Source: Thauera sp. UBA6194 (lineage in GTDB: Bacteria; Pseudomonadota; Gammaproteobacteria; Burkholderiales; Rhodocyclaceae). From it: a stretch of DNA of 7,135 nucleotides. The position numbers and the translations under genes were made by a program. The stretch covers positions 4,450-11,584 of the forward strand of contig DITC01000048.1 in the NCBI GenBank assembly GCA_002422685.1, read 5' to 3'. Numbering within the stretch: position 1 is the first letter of the stretch; the number at the start of each line of letters is the position of its first letter. This document shows positions 1 through 6,324 of the stretch, piece after piece. The notes under the pieces are model-generated. The model saw only the letters and a list, made by a program, of their open reading frames with translations. It did no database searches and was not told where the DNA came from.

Positions 1-739
1 GCCGCGGCACCGCGAGCAGCCCGGTGGCGGCGCCGGCGGTGAGGCTCTCGTAGACCATCGACACGCTGTCCTCCGTCACCCAGGCCTGCGCGCTGCGCGC
101 CACCTGCTCCATCGCCCAGCCCGGCGGGGTGTCGCGTACCGGACGCACGTCCAAGCCGCGCGCCTGGAGGGCAAGCAGCGCTGCTTCCGTCTCGGCCGGC
201 GTGCGCCGCGAGGTCGTCAGCGTCCACCGCACGGCGGGCGTCGCCGCGAGGATGGCGTCAATCTGGGCGAGCAGGGCGGGGGTGTCCCAGCCGTGGTGCT
301 TGGACGGACCGCCGATCAGGAACAGGCCCTTGTCGGCCTCGCGCTCGGCGCTGGGGCGGGCGGTGTTGAGCACGCCGCGGGTGGCGACGACGTTGGCGCG
401 GGTGGGCGGGTGGTCGTGCTGCGGGATCACGCACAGGTCGAACCAGCTCAGCGGCAGGCTGGGACGCATCAGCGCGATGAGCTTGCCGCCGCGCGCGCGT
501 CGTGCGGCGAGGCCAGCCAGATGGGTGCGATGGCCGGCGACGAGGATGAAGTCCGGGGCCGGCAGCGCGGCGCCGGGCGGGAAGCGGCCGGTGAGCCACT
601 GCCACAGCGCGCTGCGCCCGGCCGGCGCGTCGATCCAGTGCGTCTCGATCGCCGTGCGCGCCGCGAGCGCCTGCGCCAGCCCCTGCAACTGGCTGCGGTG
701 GCCGGGCTTGTTGTCGGTGATGAGCCAGAGGGTGGTCAT
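1..739 (-). CDS. ELM1-family (mitochondrial fission ELM1-like) protein, 3' end missing
   Basis: The frame is open from the ATG at 739 to the window edge (246 codons), so the C-terminus is missing. Family hallmarks are visible in order: N-terminal DNKPGHRSQLQGLAQAL (residues 9-25), VAGHRTHLAGLAARR near 67-81, the CVIPQHDHP and NVVATRGVLN blocks near 103-125, IGGPSKHHGWD near 142-152, and WVTEDSVSMVYE near 220-231. These match the bacterial ELM1/GtrOC1-like family (Pfam Mito_fiss_Elm1), which looks like a GT-B-type nucleotide-sugar fold. Plant ELM1 acts in mitochondrial fission; the bacterial role is not established, and the label should not be read as function. No signal peptide is seen, so it is probably cytosolic or peripheral. 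The start has GGAG a few bases upstream and lies 16 bases after the cobC stop, suggesting co-transcription with the cob genes. No link to cobalamin is known to me. Confidence 0.85.
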   Translation of the reverse strand, partial: MTTLWLITDNKPGHRSQLQGLAQALAARTAIETHWIDAPAGRSALWQWLTGRFPPGAALPAPDFILVAGHRTHLAGLAARRARGGKLIALMRPSLPLSWFDLCVIPQHDHPPTRANVVATRGVLNTARPSAEREADKGLFLIGGPSKHHGWDTPALLAQIDAILAATPAVRWTLTTSRRTPAETEAALLALQARGLDVRPVRDTPPGWAMEQVARSAQAWVTEDSVSMVYESLTAGAATGLLAVPR

Positions 740-755
740 CGGGGCTCCATTGTCA

Positions 756-1349
756 TCAGCGATTGAACCACTTCAACACCACCCCCCAGCGCTCGACATC
801 GATGCGCGTCACTTGCCCGCAGCCAAAATCCAGCCCCAGCCAGCGCTCGGGCGGCAGGCCGAGCAGGTGGCCGGCGATGGCGCGCAGCGGACCGCCGTGG
901 GCGACGACGACGAGGTGTCCCGGGTGGCGAAATAGGTGGCGAAATTGGGGTCTGTCCCCTATTTCGCCGGGTCTGTCCCCTATTTCGCCCAGCCACTGCA
1001 GCACCCGCGCTGCCATCTCGCGCGGCGACTCCCCGCCCGGCGCGCGAAAACCGAGCGGGTCTTCCGCCCAGTCGTCGATGGCGCTGCCGATGTCGGCAAA
1101 GCTGCGGCCTTCCCATTCGCCGAAGTGAATCTCCTTGAGGCGGTCGTCGAGCGCCGGTGTGCCCAGCGCTTCTGCGAGCAGCCGCGCGCGCGCGAGCGGG
1201 CTGGCGTGCAGCGCGAAGGATTCCGGCAGCAGCGGGCGCAGGCGCTCGGCGACCTCGGCGGCGGATTCGGCCAGGCCCAGGTCCGTCTGGCCGTAGCAGA
1301 TGCCGGACTCGACGGCGGGGCGCGGGTGGCGGATGAGGTGGAGTTGCAT
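756..1349 (-). CDS. cobC: Alpha-ribazole phosphatase CobC (histidine phosphatase family)
   Basis: This 197-residue protein belongs to the histidine phosphatase (phosphoglycerate mutase-like) superfamily. It would dephosphorylate alpha-ribazole-5'-phosphate or adenosylcobalamin-5'-phosphate in the nucleotide-loop branch. The phosphate-accepting histidine is His8 in LIRHPRP; LIRHP instead of LIRHG is, as I recall it, common in CobC proteins of this type. SPLARARLLAEAL (50-62) gives the phosphate-pocket arginine, FGEWEG (76-81) the acidic motif, and VVVAHGGPLRAI (147-158) the second catalytic histidine, His151. I chose the ATG at 1349 because the motif must begin at the N-terminus and AGAAGG sits just upstream. 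The frame stays open far upstream to 2069, but that stretch is cobS read in another frame. It starts 11 bases after the cobS stop. Residues 121-142 are a repeat-derived insertion (GEIGDRPGEIGDRP then QFRHLFRH) between the helix ending WLGE and the strand before His151. Both catalytic histidines remain, so activity is plausible but unproven. Confidence 0.93.
   Translation of the reverse strand: MQLHLIRHPRPAVESGICYGQTDLGLAESAAEVAERLRPLLPESFALHASPLARARLLAEALGTPALDDRLKEIHFGEWEGRSFADIGSAIDDWAEDPLGFRAPGGESPREMAARVLQWLGEIGDRPGEIGDRPQFRHLFRHPGHLVVVAHGGPLRAIAGHLLGLPPERWLGLDFGCGQVTRIDVERWGVVLKWFNR
927..989. repeat. Short palindromic, tandemly repeated element inserted in cobC
   Basis: A perfect 21-base tandem duplication occupies 948-968 and 969-989; each unit begins GGGTCTGTCCCC and ends TATTTCGCC. 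Upstream, 938-950 (GGCGAAATTGGGG) pairs with 956-968 (CCCCTATTTCGCC) with one mismatch around the loop TCTGT. A further inverted copy, GGCGAAATAGG, lies at 927-937. The whole block is 63 bases, a multiple of three, so cobC stays in frame. The GGGGTCTGTCCCC core resembles REP-type palindromes mobilised by REP-associated tyrosine transposases in proteobacteria. That assignment is inference; no transposase gene is in this window. Confidence 0.85.
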
Positions 1350-1360
1350 GAGGCCTTCTT

Positions 1361-2143
1361 TCAGTGCGAGCCGATACTGCCGGCCGCGGCCAGGATGCCC
1401 ACATAGCACGCCAGCTCCGCCGCCTGCTGCACCGCGCCGAGCAGGTCGCCGGTGTGGCCGCCCAGGCGGCGCAGGAAAGTGCGCGCCAGCCACAGCGTGA
1501 CGAGGGTGGTCAGCGTCAGCGCGGCCAGGGTTTGCAGCGGGGGCAGAAAGACCAGCGCCGGCAGCAGCCCACAGGCGCCCGCCAGCGCCAGTTCGGCGCG
1601 GCTCAGACGCTGCGCGACGCCGCCGGCCTTGCTGCTGTCGTCGCTGCGTGCGTAGGGCAGGGTGTGCAGCACCGCTGTTGCCGCCAGGCGCGACAGCGGA
1701 TGGGCGACGAGGAGCGCGCTCGCCGCCGCGCCCGGCGAGAGGCTGGCGAGTTCGATCAGCGCCGCGACCTTGGCCAGCAGCATCAGCACGATGCCGATGG
1801 CGCCGTAGCTGCCGATGCGCGAGTCCTTCATGATCGCGAGGATCTGCGCCTTGTCCCAGCCACCGCCCAGACCGTCGCAGGCGTCGGCGAAGCCGTCCTC
1901 GTGCAGCGCCCCGGTCAGGCGGACGGTGAGCGCCATCGACAGGATCACCGCCAGGCTGGCCGGCAGCGCCAGGGCGAGGCCGTACAGCGCCAGCGCGCCG
2001 GCGGCCCCGACCACCCAGCCCACCAGCGGTAGCCAGGCGCCGGCGTGCGCGAGCCGCGCGGGCGACCACGTCACCCAGGCCGGCACCGGCAGGCGGCTGA
2101 AGTAGCCCAGCGCGGTGAAGAAGCGGGCGAGGTGTTCGCGCAT
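1361..2143 (-). CDS. cobS: Adenosylcobinamide-GDP ribazoletransferase (cobalamin synthase) CobS
   Basis: This 260-residue polytopic inner-membrane enzyme joins adenosylcobinamide-GDP to alpha-ribazole (or its phosphate), giving adenosylcobalamin (phosphate) and GMP. The N-terminus, FFTALGYFSRLPVP (8-21), is typical of the family. The acidic metal-binding motif HEDGFADACDGLGGG (81-95) and the block MKDSRIGSYGAIGIVLML (105-122) are well conserved. Several hydrophobic segments are evident: about 38-62, 64-75, 113-132 and a long C-terminal stretch from about 185, ending in LACYVGILAAAGSIG. Length is normal for the family. The ATG at 2143 lies 7 bases after the cobT stop with no strong Shine-Dalgarno sequence, so translation is probably coupled to cobT. 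It works with CobU, CobT and CobC, all in this gene set. Confidence 0.97.
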   Translation of the reverse strand: MREHLARFFTALGYFSRLPVPAWVTWSPARLAHAGAWLPLVGWVVGAAGALALYGLALALPASLAVILSMALTVRLTGALHEDGFADACDGLGGGWDKAQILAIMKDSRIGSYGAIGIVLMLLAKVAALIELASLSPGAAASALLVAHPLSRLAATAVLHTLPYARSDDSSKAGGVAQRLSRAELALAGACGLLPALVFLPPLQTLAALTLTTLVTLWLARTFLRRLGGHTGDLLGAVQQAAELACYVGILAAAGSIGSH

Positions 2144-2150
2144 CAGGGCG

Positions 2151-3200
2151 TCAGGCCTGGTCGCTGACCCCGGCCGACTCGAAGCTCGCCATGTCGTTGA
2201 GGAAGTTCACCGCCGCCTGCACCAGCGGCAGCGCGAGCGCGGCGCCGGTGCCTTCGCCCAGGCGCAGGTCGAGCTCCATCAGCGGCCGGACGTCGAGATA
2301 GTCGAGCTGCACGCGGTGGCCGGGCTCTTGCGAGCGATGTGCGAACGCGCAGTAGGCGAGCACGTTGGAGTTGATGGCGCGCGCGGCGAGCAGCGCCGAG
2401 GTGACGATGAAGCCATCGATGAGCACGAGCATGCCCTTTTCGGCCGCGCCGAGCATGGCGCCGGCCATCATCGCGATCTCGAAGCCGCCGTATTCGGCGA
2501 GCACGTCGCGCCCCGAGCGCGGCCGGCCGCCACGCTCGAGCGCCTGCGCGAGCAGCTGGCGCTTGCGCAGCAGGCCCGCGTCGTCGAGCCCGGTGCCGCG
2601 GCCGGTCACCGAGTACAGGTCCGCGTCGTGTTCGGCGCCCACCAGGCAGTGCGTGATCAGCGAGGCCGAGGCCGTGTTGCCGATGCCCATCTCGCCGAAG
2701 CCGACGCAGTTGCAGCCGTTGTCGGCGAGTGCGTGGGCGATCTCGCGCCCGCGCTGCAGTGCCGCGTCGCGCTGCTCGGGCGTCATCGCCGGCTGCTCGA
2801 TGTAGTTGGCCGTGCCCGGGGCGATCTTGGCGTCGACCAGGCCGCTGCGCTTGCCGAAGTCGTGATTGACGCCCGCATCCACCACGGTCAGCCCGATGCC
2901 CATCTGGCGGCTGAACACGTTGATCGCAGCGCCGCCGGCGAGAAAGTTCTCCACCATCTGCCAGGTCACGTCCTGCGGATAGGCCGACACGCCCGCGCGC
3001 GCCGCGCCATGGTCGCCGGCGAAGACGACGATGTGCGGCTGGCGCAGCTCGGGCGTGAGCGTCTGCTGGACGAGGCCGATCTGGTGCGCGAGCGGCTCGA
3101 GCCGGCCAAGCGCGCCGAGCGGCTTGGTCTTGCGGTCGATCTTGTGCTGCAGGGCGGTGGCGAGTTCGATGCCGGGCGGGATGATGGTGAAGGGCGTCAT
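2151..3200 (-). CDS. cobT: Nicotinate-nucleotide--dimethylbenzimidazole phosphoribosyltransferase CobT
   Basis: This soluble 349-residue enzyme transfers the phosphoribosyl group of nicotinate mononucleotide to a lower-ligand base, classically 5,6-dimethylbenzimidazole, giving alpha-ribazole-5'-phosphate. Motifs run the full length: KTKPLGALGRLE (29-40), VVFAGDHGAARAGVSAYP (58-75), the glycine-rich segment ENFLAGGAAINVF (84-96), GEMGIGNTASAS (about 169-180), GRGTGLDD, and the C-terminal LRLGEGTGAAL. Glu316 in that last motif matches the catalytic glutamate known from the Salmonella enzyme (Glu317). Length is normal and nothing is missing. The base specificity (dimethylbenzimidazole versus adenine or phenolics) cannot be read with confidence from the motifs. 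The ATG at 3200 opens directly on MTPFTIIPPGIE; no clear Shine-Dalgarno sequence precedes it. The 61-base gap to cobU contains short repeats. Confidence 0.97.
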   Translation of the reverse strand: MTPFTIIPPGIELATALQHKIDRKTKPLGALGRLEPLAHQIGLVQQTLTPELRQPHIVVFAGDHGAARAGVSAYPQDVTWQMVENFLAGGAAINVFSRQMGIGLTVVDAGVNHDFGKRSGLVDAKIAPGTANYIEQPAMTPEQRDAALQRGREIAHALADNGCNCVGFGEMGIGNTASASLITHCLVGAEHDADLYSVTGRGTGLDDAGLLRKRQLLAQALERGGRPRSGRDVLAEYGGFEIAMMAGAMLGAAEKGMLVLIDGFIVTSALLAARAINSNVLAYCAFAHRSQEPGHRVQLDYLDVRPLMELDLRLGEGTGAALALPLVQAAVNFLNDMASFESAGVSDQA

Positions 3201-3206
3201 GCGGTG

Positions 3207-3239
3207 GGTCGTGTGATCGGGTGGTCGTGTGGTCGTATG
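3207..3239. repeat. Short direct repeats in the cobU-cobT gap
   Basis: The plus strand carries GGTCGTGTG at 3207-3215 and 3223-3231, and GGTCGTATG at 3231-3239, with GATCGGGTG-like sequence between them. The block fills the space where the cobT ribosome binding site would be expected. It may be a small slippage-prone repeat; no function is assigned. Confidence 0.6.
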
Positions 3240-3261
3240 TCAGATTCTTGTGTGCCGAAGT

Positions 3262-3810
3262 TTAGCCCTGCTTCAGCACCAGCGGCAGGCCGGCGGCGAC
3301 GAAGACGACGCGCGGACACAGCGCCGCCACCGCCTGGTTGAGCCGCCCGGCCTCGTCGCGAAACAGGCGGCCGAGCGGCGTCTCGGGCACCAGGCCCAGG
3401 CCGACTTCGTTGGCGACGAAGATGATGCGTCCGCGCAAGCTGGGTAGCGCGGCCAGCAGCGCGTCGCGCTCGCGGCGGAACAGCGGCAGGTCTTCGGCCG
3501 CGGCGCCGGCGGGCAGGGTGTGCGCATCGGCGAGCAGGTTGGTGAGCCACAGCGTGAGGCAGTCCACGATGATGCAGCGCTCGGGCGCGGCTTCGGCACG
3601 CAGCGCGTCGGCCAGCGCCACCGGCGCCTCCACGGTGCGCCAGCCGGCGGGGCGGTCGTCCTGATGGCGGCGGATGCGCGCGGCCATCTCGTCGTCGAGC
3701 GCCTCGGCGGTGGCGATCACGGTCACCGCCAGCGCGGATGTGGCGGCGCGGCGTTCGGCCTCGCGGCTCTTGCCCGAGCGCGCGCCGCCAAGAATGAGTT
3801 CGCAGGTCAT
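3262..3810 (-). CDS. cobU: Bifunctional adenosylcobinamide kinase / adenosylcobinamide-phosphate guanylyltransferase CobU
   Basis: This 182-residue enzyme phosphorylates adenosylcobinamide and then transfers GMP from GTP to make adenosylcobinamide-GDP, the activated partner used by CobS. The Walker A P-loop is GGARSGKS (8-15). ALDDEMAARIRRHQDDRP (37-54) contains His49, which aligns with the guanylylated histidine of the Salmonella enzyme (His46). Further family blocks are VDCLTLWLTNLL (82-93) and FVANEVGLGLVPETPLGRLF (131-150), followed by RDEAGRLNQAVA. Length matches the family. I chose the ATG at 3810 because the family starts a few residues before the P-loop. The frame is open to an ATG at 3942, but the extra 44 residues are proline- and arginine-rich with no family similarity that I recognise. 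No good Shine-Dalgarno sequence precedes the ATG at 3810, which is pyrimidine-rich upstream. It is the first gene of the minus-strand set, divergent from the riboswitch and receptor gene. Confidence 0.96.
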   Translation of the reverse strand: MTCELILGGARSGKSREAERRAATSALAVTVIATAEALDDEMAARIRRHQDDRPAGWRTVEAPVALADALRAEAAPERCIIVDCLTLWLTNLLADAHTLPAGAAAEDLPLFRRERDALLAALPSLRGRIIFVANEVGLGLVPETPLGRLFRDEAGRLNQAVAALCPRVVFVAAGLPLVLKQG

Positions 3811-3936
3811 GTGGGGGGCGGAAATCGAAGGTCGGAGGAGGTGGTAATCGGTGGCGGGGCGCGCCGCCGGTGGGACGCGGCGCTCTGGCACGGAGCTGCC
3901 CTCGTGTGCACTCGGCGCATCCCGATGTTTAATGCG

Positions 3937-3969
3937 CTGCACTATACCGCCTCGTACGGTATCATCCGC
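3937..3969. promoter_or_regulatory. Candidate symmetric divergent promoter with inverted repeat
   Basis: A dyad ATACCG (3944-3949) and CGGTAT (3957-3962) is centred near 3953. On the plus strand it yields TATCAT (3960-3965), a 5/6 match to the -10 consensus, which would start transcription near 3972, just before the riboswitch. On the minus strand it yields TATAGT (3946-3941), also 5/6, which would start transcription near 3934 towards cobU. The -35 regions are poor on both strands, at most about 3/6 for any reasonable spacing. An alternative plus-strand -10 is TTTAAT at 3928-3933. Position between two divergent units supports the idea, but it rests on short matches. Confidence 0.4.
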
Positions 3970-3974
3970 CCCGA

Positions 3975-3992
3975 CTGCCCCAAATGGGGTAG
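3975..3992 (+). other. Small hairpin just before the aptamer
   Basis: CTGCCCC (3975-3981) pairs with GGGGTAG (3986-3992) around the loop AAAT, including one G-U pair. If transcription begins near 3972 this would lie at the very 5' end of the receptor mRNA, where such stems often protect against decay. It could also be a chance structure in GC-rich DNA. Confidence 0.4.
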
Positions 3993-3993
3993 C

Positions 3994-4209
3994 GCGTTAT
4001 CGGTGCCCGCGGGCGTTTCTCGCCCTGGGTTAAACGGGAAACAGGTGCGCGGCCCCTCGCAAACGAGGCCGCAATGCCTGTGCTGCCCCCGCAACGGTAA
4101 GTGCGCGCAAGGTGCGTCATGCAGCCACTGGGATCATTCCCGGGAAGGCGACCCACCCGTCCGGCCCCAGGCCGGCACAGCGCACGAGCCCGGAGACCGG
4201 CCGGAACGC
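3994..4209 (+). promoter_or_regulatory. Cobalamin (AdoCbl-type) riboswitch aptamer
   Basis: The conserved landmarks of the cobalamin riboswitch occur in the right order on the plus strand. They are GGGAAACAGGTGCG at 4036-4049, GCTGCCCCCGCAACGGTAA at 4082-4100, GCCACTG at 4124-4130, GGGAAGGC at 4142-4149, and the B12 box GAGCCCGGAGACC at 4186-4198. The ends close as a P1 stem: GCGTT (3994-3998) with AACGC (4205-4209), and CGGT (4001-4004) with ACCG (4196-4199). ACAGG (4041-4045) pairs with CCTGT (4077-4081), enclosing a strong hairpin CCTCG-CAAA-CGAGG. CCGGCC (4161-4166) pairs with GGCCGG (4170-4175). In known members, cobalamin binding shuts off expression of the downstream gene. Here that is the TonB-dependent receptor and probably the following permease. 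The layout resembles the large class I form that prefers adenosylcobalamin; that preference is inference. Confidence 0.96.
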
Positions 4210-4352
4210 GAATTGGCGGATGTGCCGCGGGGTGGCGGCGACGGGCGCGGTTTGTTCTCTGCTCTCTTCGGCTCGACTCGGCTCTCGGTGCGTCCATGTG
4301 AAGTTGCCATGGCGTGCGGGGACGCGCGGCATGGCGAAGGGAGAAAATTACA
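4210..4352 (+). promoter_or_regulatory. Riboswitch expression platform and btuB ribosome binding site
   Basis: The start codon at 4353 is preceded by AAGGGAG (4337-4343), a good Shine-Dalgarno sequence with a 9-base spacer. CTCTCTTCG (4262-4270) can pair with CGAAGGGAG (4335-4343) over 9 positions with one G-U pair, which would hide it. A competing stem, TTGCCATG (4304-4311) with CATGGCGA (4330-4337), abuts the same site. No convincing intrinsic terminator is seen: the only GC hairpin before a T-rich stretch (4225-4250) has a 5-base stem and a large loop. This points to control of translation initiation, as in enteric btuB leaders. The pairing states are inferred by eye, not by energy calculation. 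Confidence 0.55.
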
Positions 4353-6299
4353 ATGAAGTTTCGTGTTTCATGTCTGGCTGCCGCAGTCGGCGCAGCGGTG
4401 TCGGTGATGGCCCAAGGTGTGTGGGCGCAGGAGACCGTTGGTCAGACGGTCGTCGTGTCGGCCACTCGCGTCGACATGCAGGATCAGGACGCCCCTTATG
4501 CCTCCGAGGTGCATACCCGGGAAGACATCGAGCGCTCCGGCGTAAGTTCGCTTTACGAGTACCTGGCGCAGCAGACCTCGCTGCAGGTGACGCCGAGCTA
4601 CGGCAACCGCTACACCCCGCAGATCAGCATGCGCGGCTACGGCAACGCCAACGGCCATCAGAACGTCGTCATTTCTGTTGATGGACGCAGACTGAACAAC
4701 ATCGACATGGCTCCACAACTCATCGGGTCGATCTCGGTTGCGGATGTCGAACGGATCGAGATCACAAAGGGCAGCGGTTCGGTCTTGTACGGCGACGGTG
4801 CGACCGCCGGCACCATCCAGATCTACACCAAGGCACGTGATGGCGCGAGCCTCGACGCTTACGCCGGGAATTATGGCGCGCGCGGTGCCGTGGCTTCGGC
4901 AGGGATCGTGCGTGACCGCTTCGATCTTTCCGCCACGCTGGACCATAGCCGCTTCGGCGGCTTCAGCGACAAGGATCCCTCCGGGCATCGCGACCAGTCC
5001 GAGGCGAATACCTGGCGTTTCGCCGCGGGCGGAAAACCGGTCGATGCACTGCGTCTGGATTTCGAGGCGGGCGCGTCGCGGATCGATACGCGCTATCCGA
5101 GCTCGCTGTCGCTCACCCAGTTCCGGACTGATCCCGGCATGAACAAGGGGGGGAATTACACTCGTCAGACACTCGATACCGATCACTGGAGCGTGGGTGC
5201 CGATTACGCGTTGAATCCGGAGTGGCGCCTCAGCGCCCAGCATCACGACGAAGACAAGATGTCGAAGTATCCGGTTTCGGGCTGGACCTCCGACTACCGC
5301 TATCTGTCCGATGAGATCGCGCTTCAGTTTTCGCGTGGTGGACTCGCGCTCAATGCCGGTGTGCATCGCTTCGATGGCGAACGTTCGCAGTCGGACAGCG
5401 TTACGACGAAGGAAAATCTTGGCTGGTACGTCCAGGGGCAGTACGCGCTTGACGCCCTGACGTTGTCGGGCGGTGTCCGCCGGGAACGGGTGGAGTACGC
5501 GTACAAGCCGGATGCCGGAAAGTCCCTGGATGCGGATGACAGCCTGACCTCGTGGGAGGTGGGAGCGAATTACCGCATCGATCCGGCACTGTCCGTGTTC
5601 GCCACGTACAGCGATGCCTTCCTGACGCCCGACATCGACCGGTTCTTCTCGACCGACTGGGATACGTACGAGGTCATCTTCAATGGCTTCATCGAGCCGG
5701 CCCAAGCGCGCACCGTCACCGTCGGCCTTAATCACCTGACCGACCGCAACCGGCTAAAGCTCTCCGTGTTCCATTCCCGCCTCGAGAACGAAATCTTCTA
5801 CTACAAGATTAGTGCCTGGGAGGGGAAAAACACGAACATCGACAAATCGCACAAGTACGGCGTTGAAGTGCAGGACAGCCTGCAGATCACGCCGAACGTG
5901 ACGGGCCTGGTCAACTACGCATGGACGCGCGCGATCATCGATCGTGAGGCGGATGGCGGTGGTGCCTATGATGGGAAGGAACTGCCCGGCGTATCCCGGC
6001 ACAGTCTGGTCGCAGGTTTCAACGTCCGTGTGACGGACAAGGGCAACCTGAATCTGTCCCACACCTGGCGCAGCAAGGCCTGGGCGGCGGACGACTTCGA
6101 CAACGACAACATGCAGAAGCAGCGCGCTTATCAGTCTACCGATGTCGCCTATCGTCACCGCGTGACCAAGGACGCCGAGCTCTATGCCGCGGTCAGCAAC
6201 CTTTTCGACCGGGAAAACGGGCTGTGGGTGCGGGATGACGCCATCTATCCGATCGACTTCGAGCGCACGTGGAAAGTCGGCGCGCGACTCACGTTCTGA
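4353..6299 (+). CDS. btuB: TonB-dependent outer-membrane receptor, probable vitamin B12 receptor BtuB
   Basis: This 648-residue outer-membrane receptor would import cobalamin or other corrinoids using TonB/ExbB/ExbD energy. A signal peptide covers residues 1-25 (cleavage likely after VWA). A TonB box (about QTVVVSATR, 31-39) follows. The plug domain includes a segment from residue 134 with RIEITKGSGSVLYGDGA and then GTIQIYTK. The remaining roughly 480 residues alternate as expected for a 22-strand barrel, and the protein ends in VGARLTF with the C-terminal phenylalanine used in barrel assembly. I chose the ATG at 4353 because it begins the signal peptide and has AAGGGAG 9 bases upstream; the 13 codons before it in frame are not signal-like. 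Substrate assignment rests mainly on the cobalamin riboswitch upstream and the permease downstream, because TonB receptors are hard to assign by motif alone. By eye, wobble positions look less GC-biased than in the cob genes. Confidence 0.88.
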   Translation: MKFRVSCLAAAVGAAVSVMAQGVWAQETVGQTVVVSATRVDMQDQDAPYASEVHTREDIERSGVSSLYEYLAQQTSLQVTPSYGNRYTPQISMRGYGNANGHQNVVISVDGRRLNNIDMAPQLIGSISVADVERIEITKGSGSVLYGDGATAGTIQIYTKARDGASLDAYAGNYGARGAVASAGIVRDRFDLSATLDHSRFGGFSDKDPSGHRDQSEANTWRFAAGGKPVDALRLDFEAGASRIDTRYPSSLSLTQFRTDPGMNKGGNYTRQTLDTDHWSVGADYALNPEWRLSAQHHDEDKMSKYPVSGWTSDYRYLSDEIALQFSRGGLALNAGVHRFDGERSQSDSVTTKENLGWYVQGQYALDALTLSGGVRRERVEYAYKPDAGKSLDADDSLTSWEVGANYRIDPALSVFATYSDAFLTPDIDRFFSTDWDTYEVIFNGFIEPAQARTVTVGLNHLTDRNRLKLSVFHSRLENEIFYYKISAWEGKNTNIDKSHKYGVEVQDSLQITPNVTGLVNYAWTRAIIDREADGGGAYDGKELPGVSRHSLVAGFNVRVTDKGNLNLSHTWRSKAWAADDFDNDNMQKQRAYQSTDVAYRHRVTKDAELYAAVSNLFDRENGLWVRDDAIYPIDFERTWKVGARLTF

Positions 6300-6324
6300 T
6301 CAAGGGGTGCTGGAGTACTGGCGC

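Noticed and set aside
129..935. Plus-strand open frames across the left end
   Set aside because: They are antisense to the ELM1-family gene and the end of cobC, both of which have clear family motifs on the minus strand.
756..2069. A 437-codon protein ending as CobC, suggesting a fusion
   Set aside because: The upstream part is cobS read out of frame. The real start at 1349 has a Shine-Dalgarno sequence and begins at the catalytic motif.
2115..3341. Long plus-strand open frame (408 codons) opposite cobT
   Set aside because: It is antisense to a fully conserved cobT; the sequence is rich in Arg, Ala and Glu and has no family motif. Long antisense frames are expected in DNA this GC-rich.
4225..4258. 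Possible intrinsic terminator after the riboswitch
   Set aside because: The stem (CCGCG with CGCGG) is 5 bases with a 16-base loop, and the following T-rich stretch is interrupted. It is too weak to call.
4368..5735. Long minus-strand open frame (455 codons) opposite the receptor gene
   Set aside because: It lies entirely inside the receptor gene, has no recognisable domain, and is explained by codon bias.
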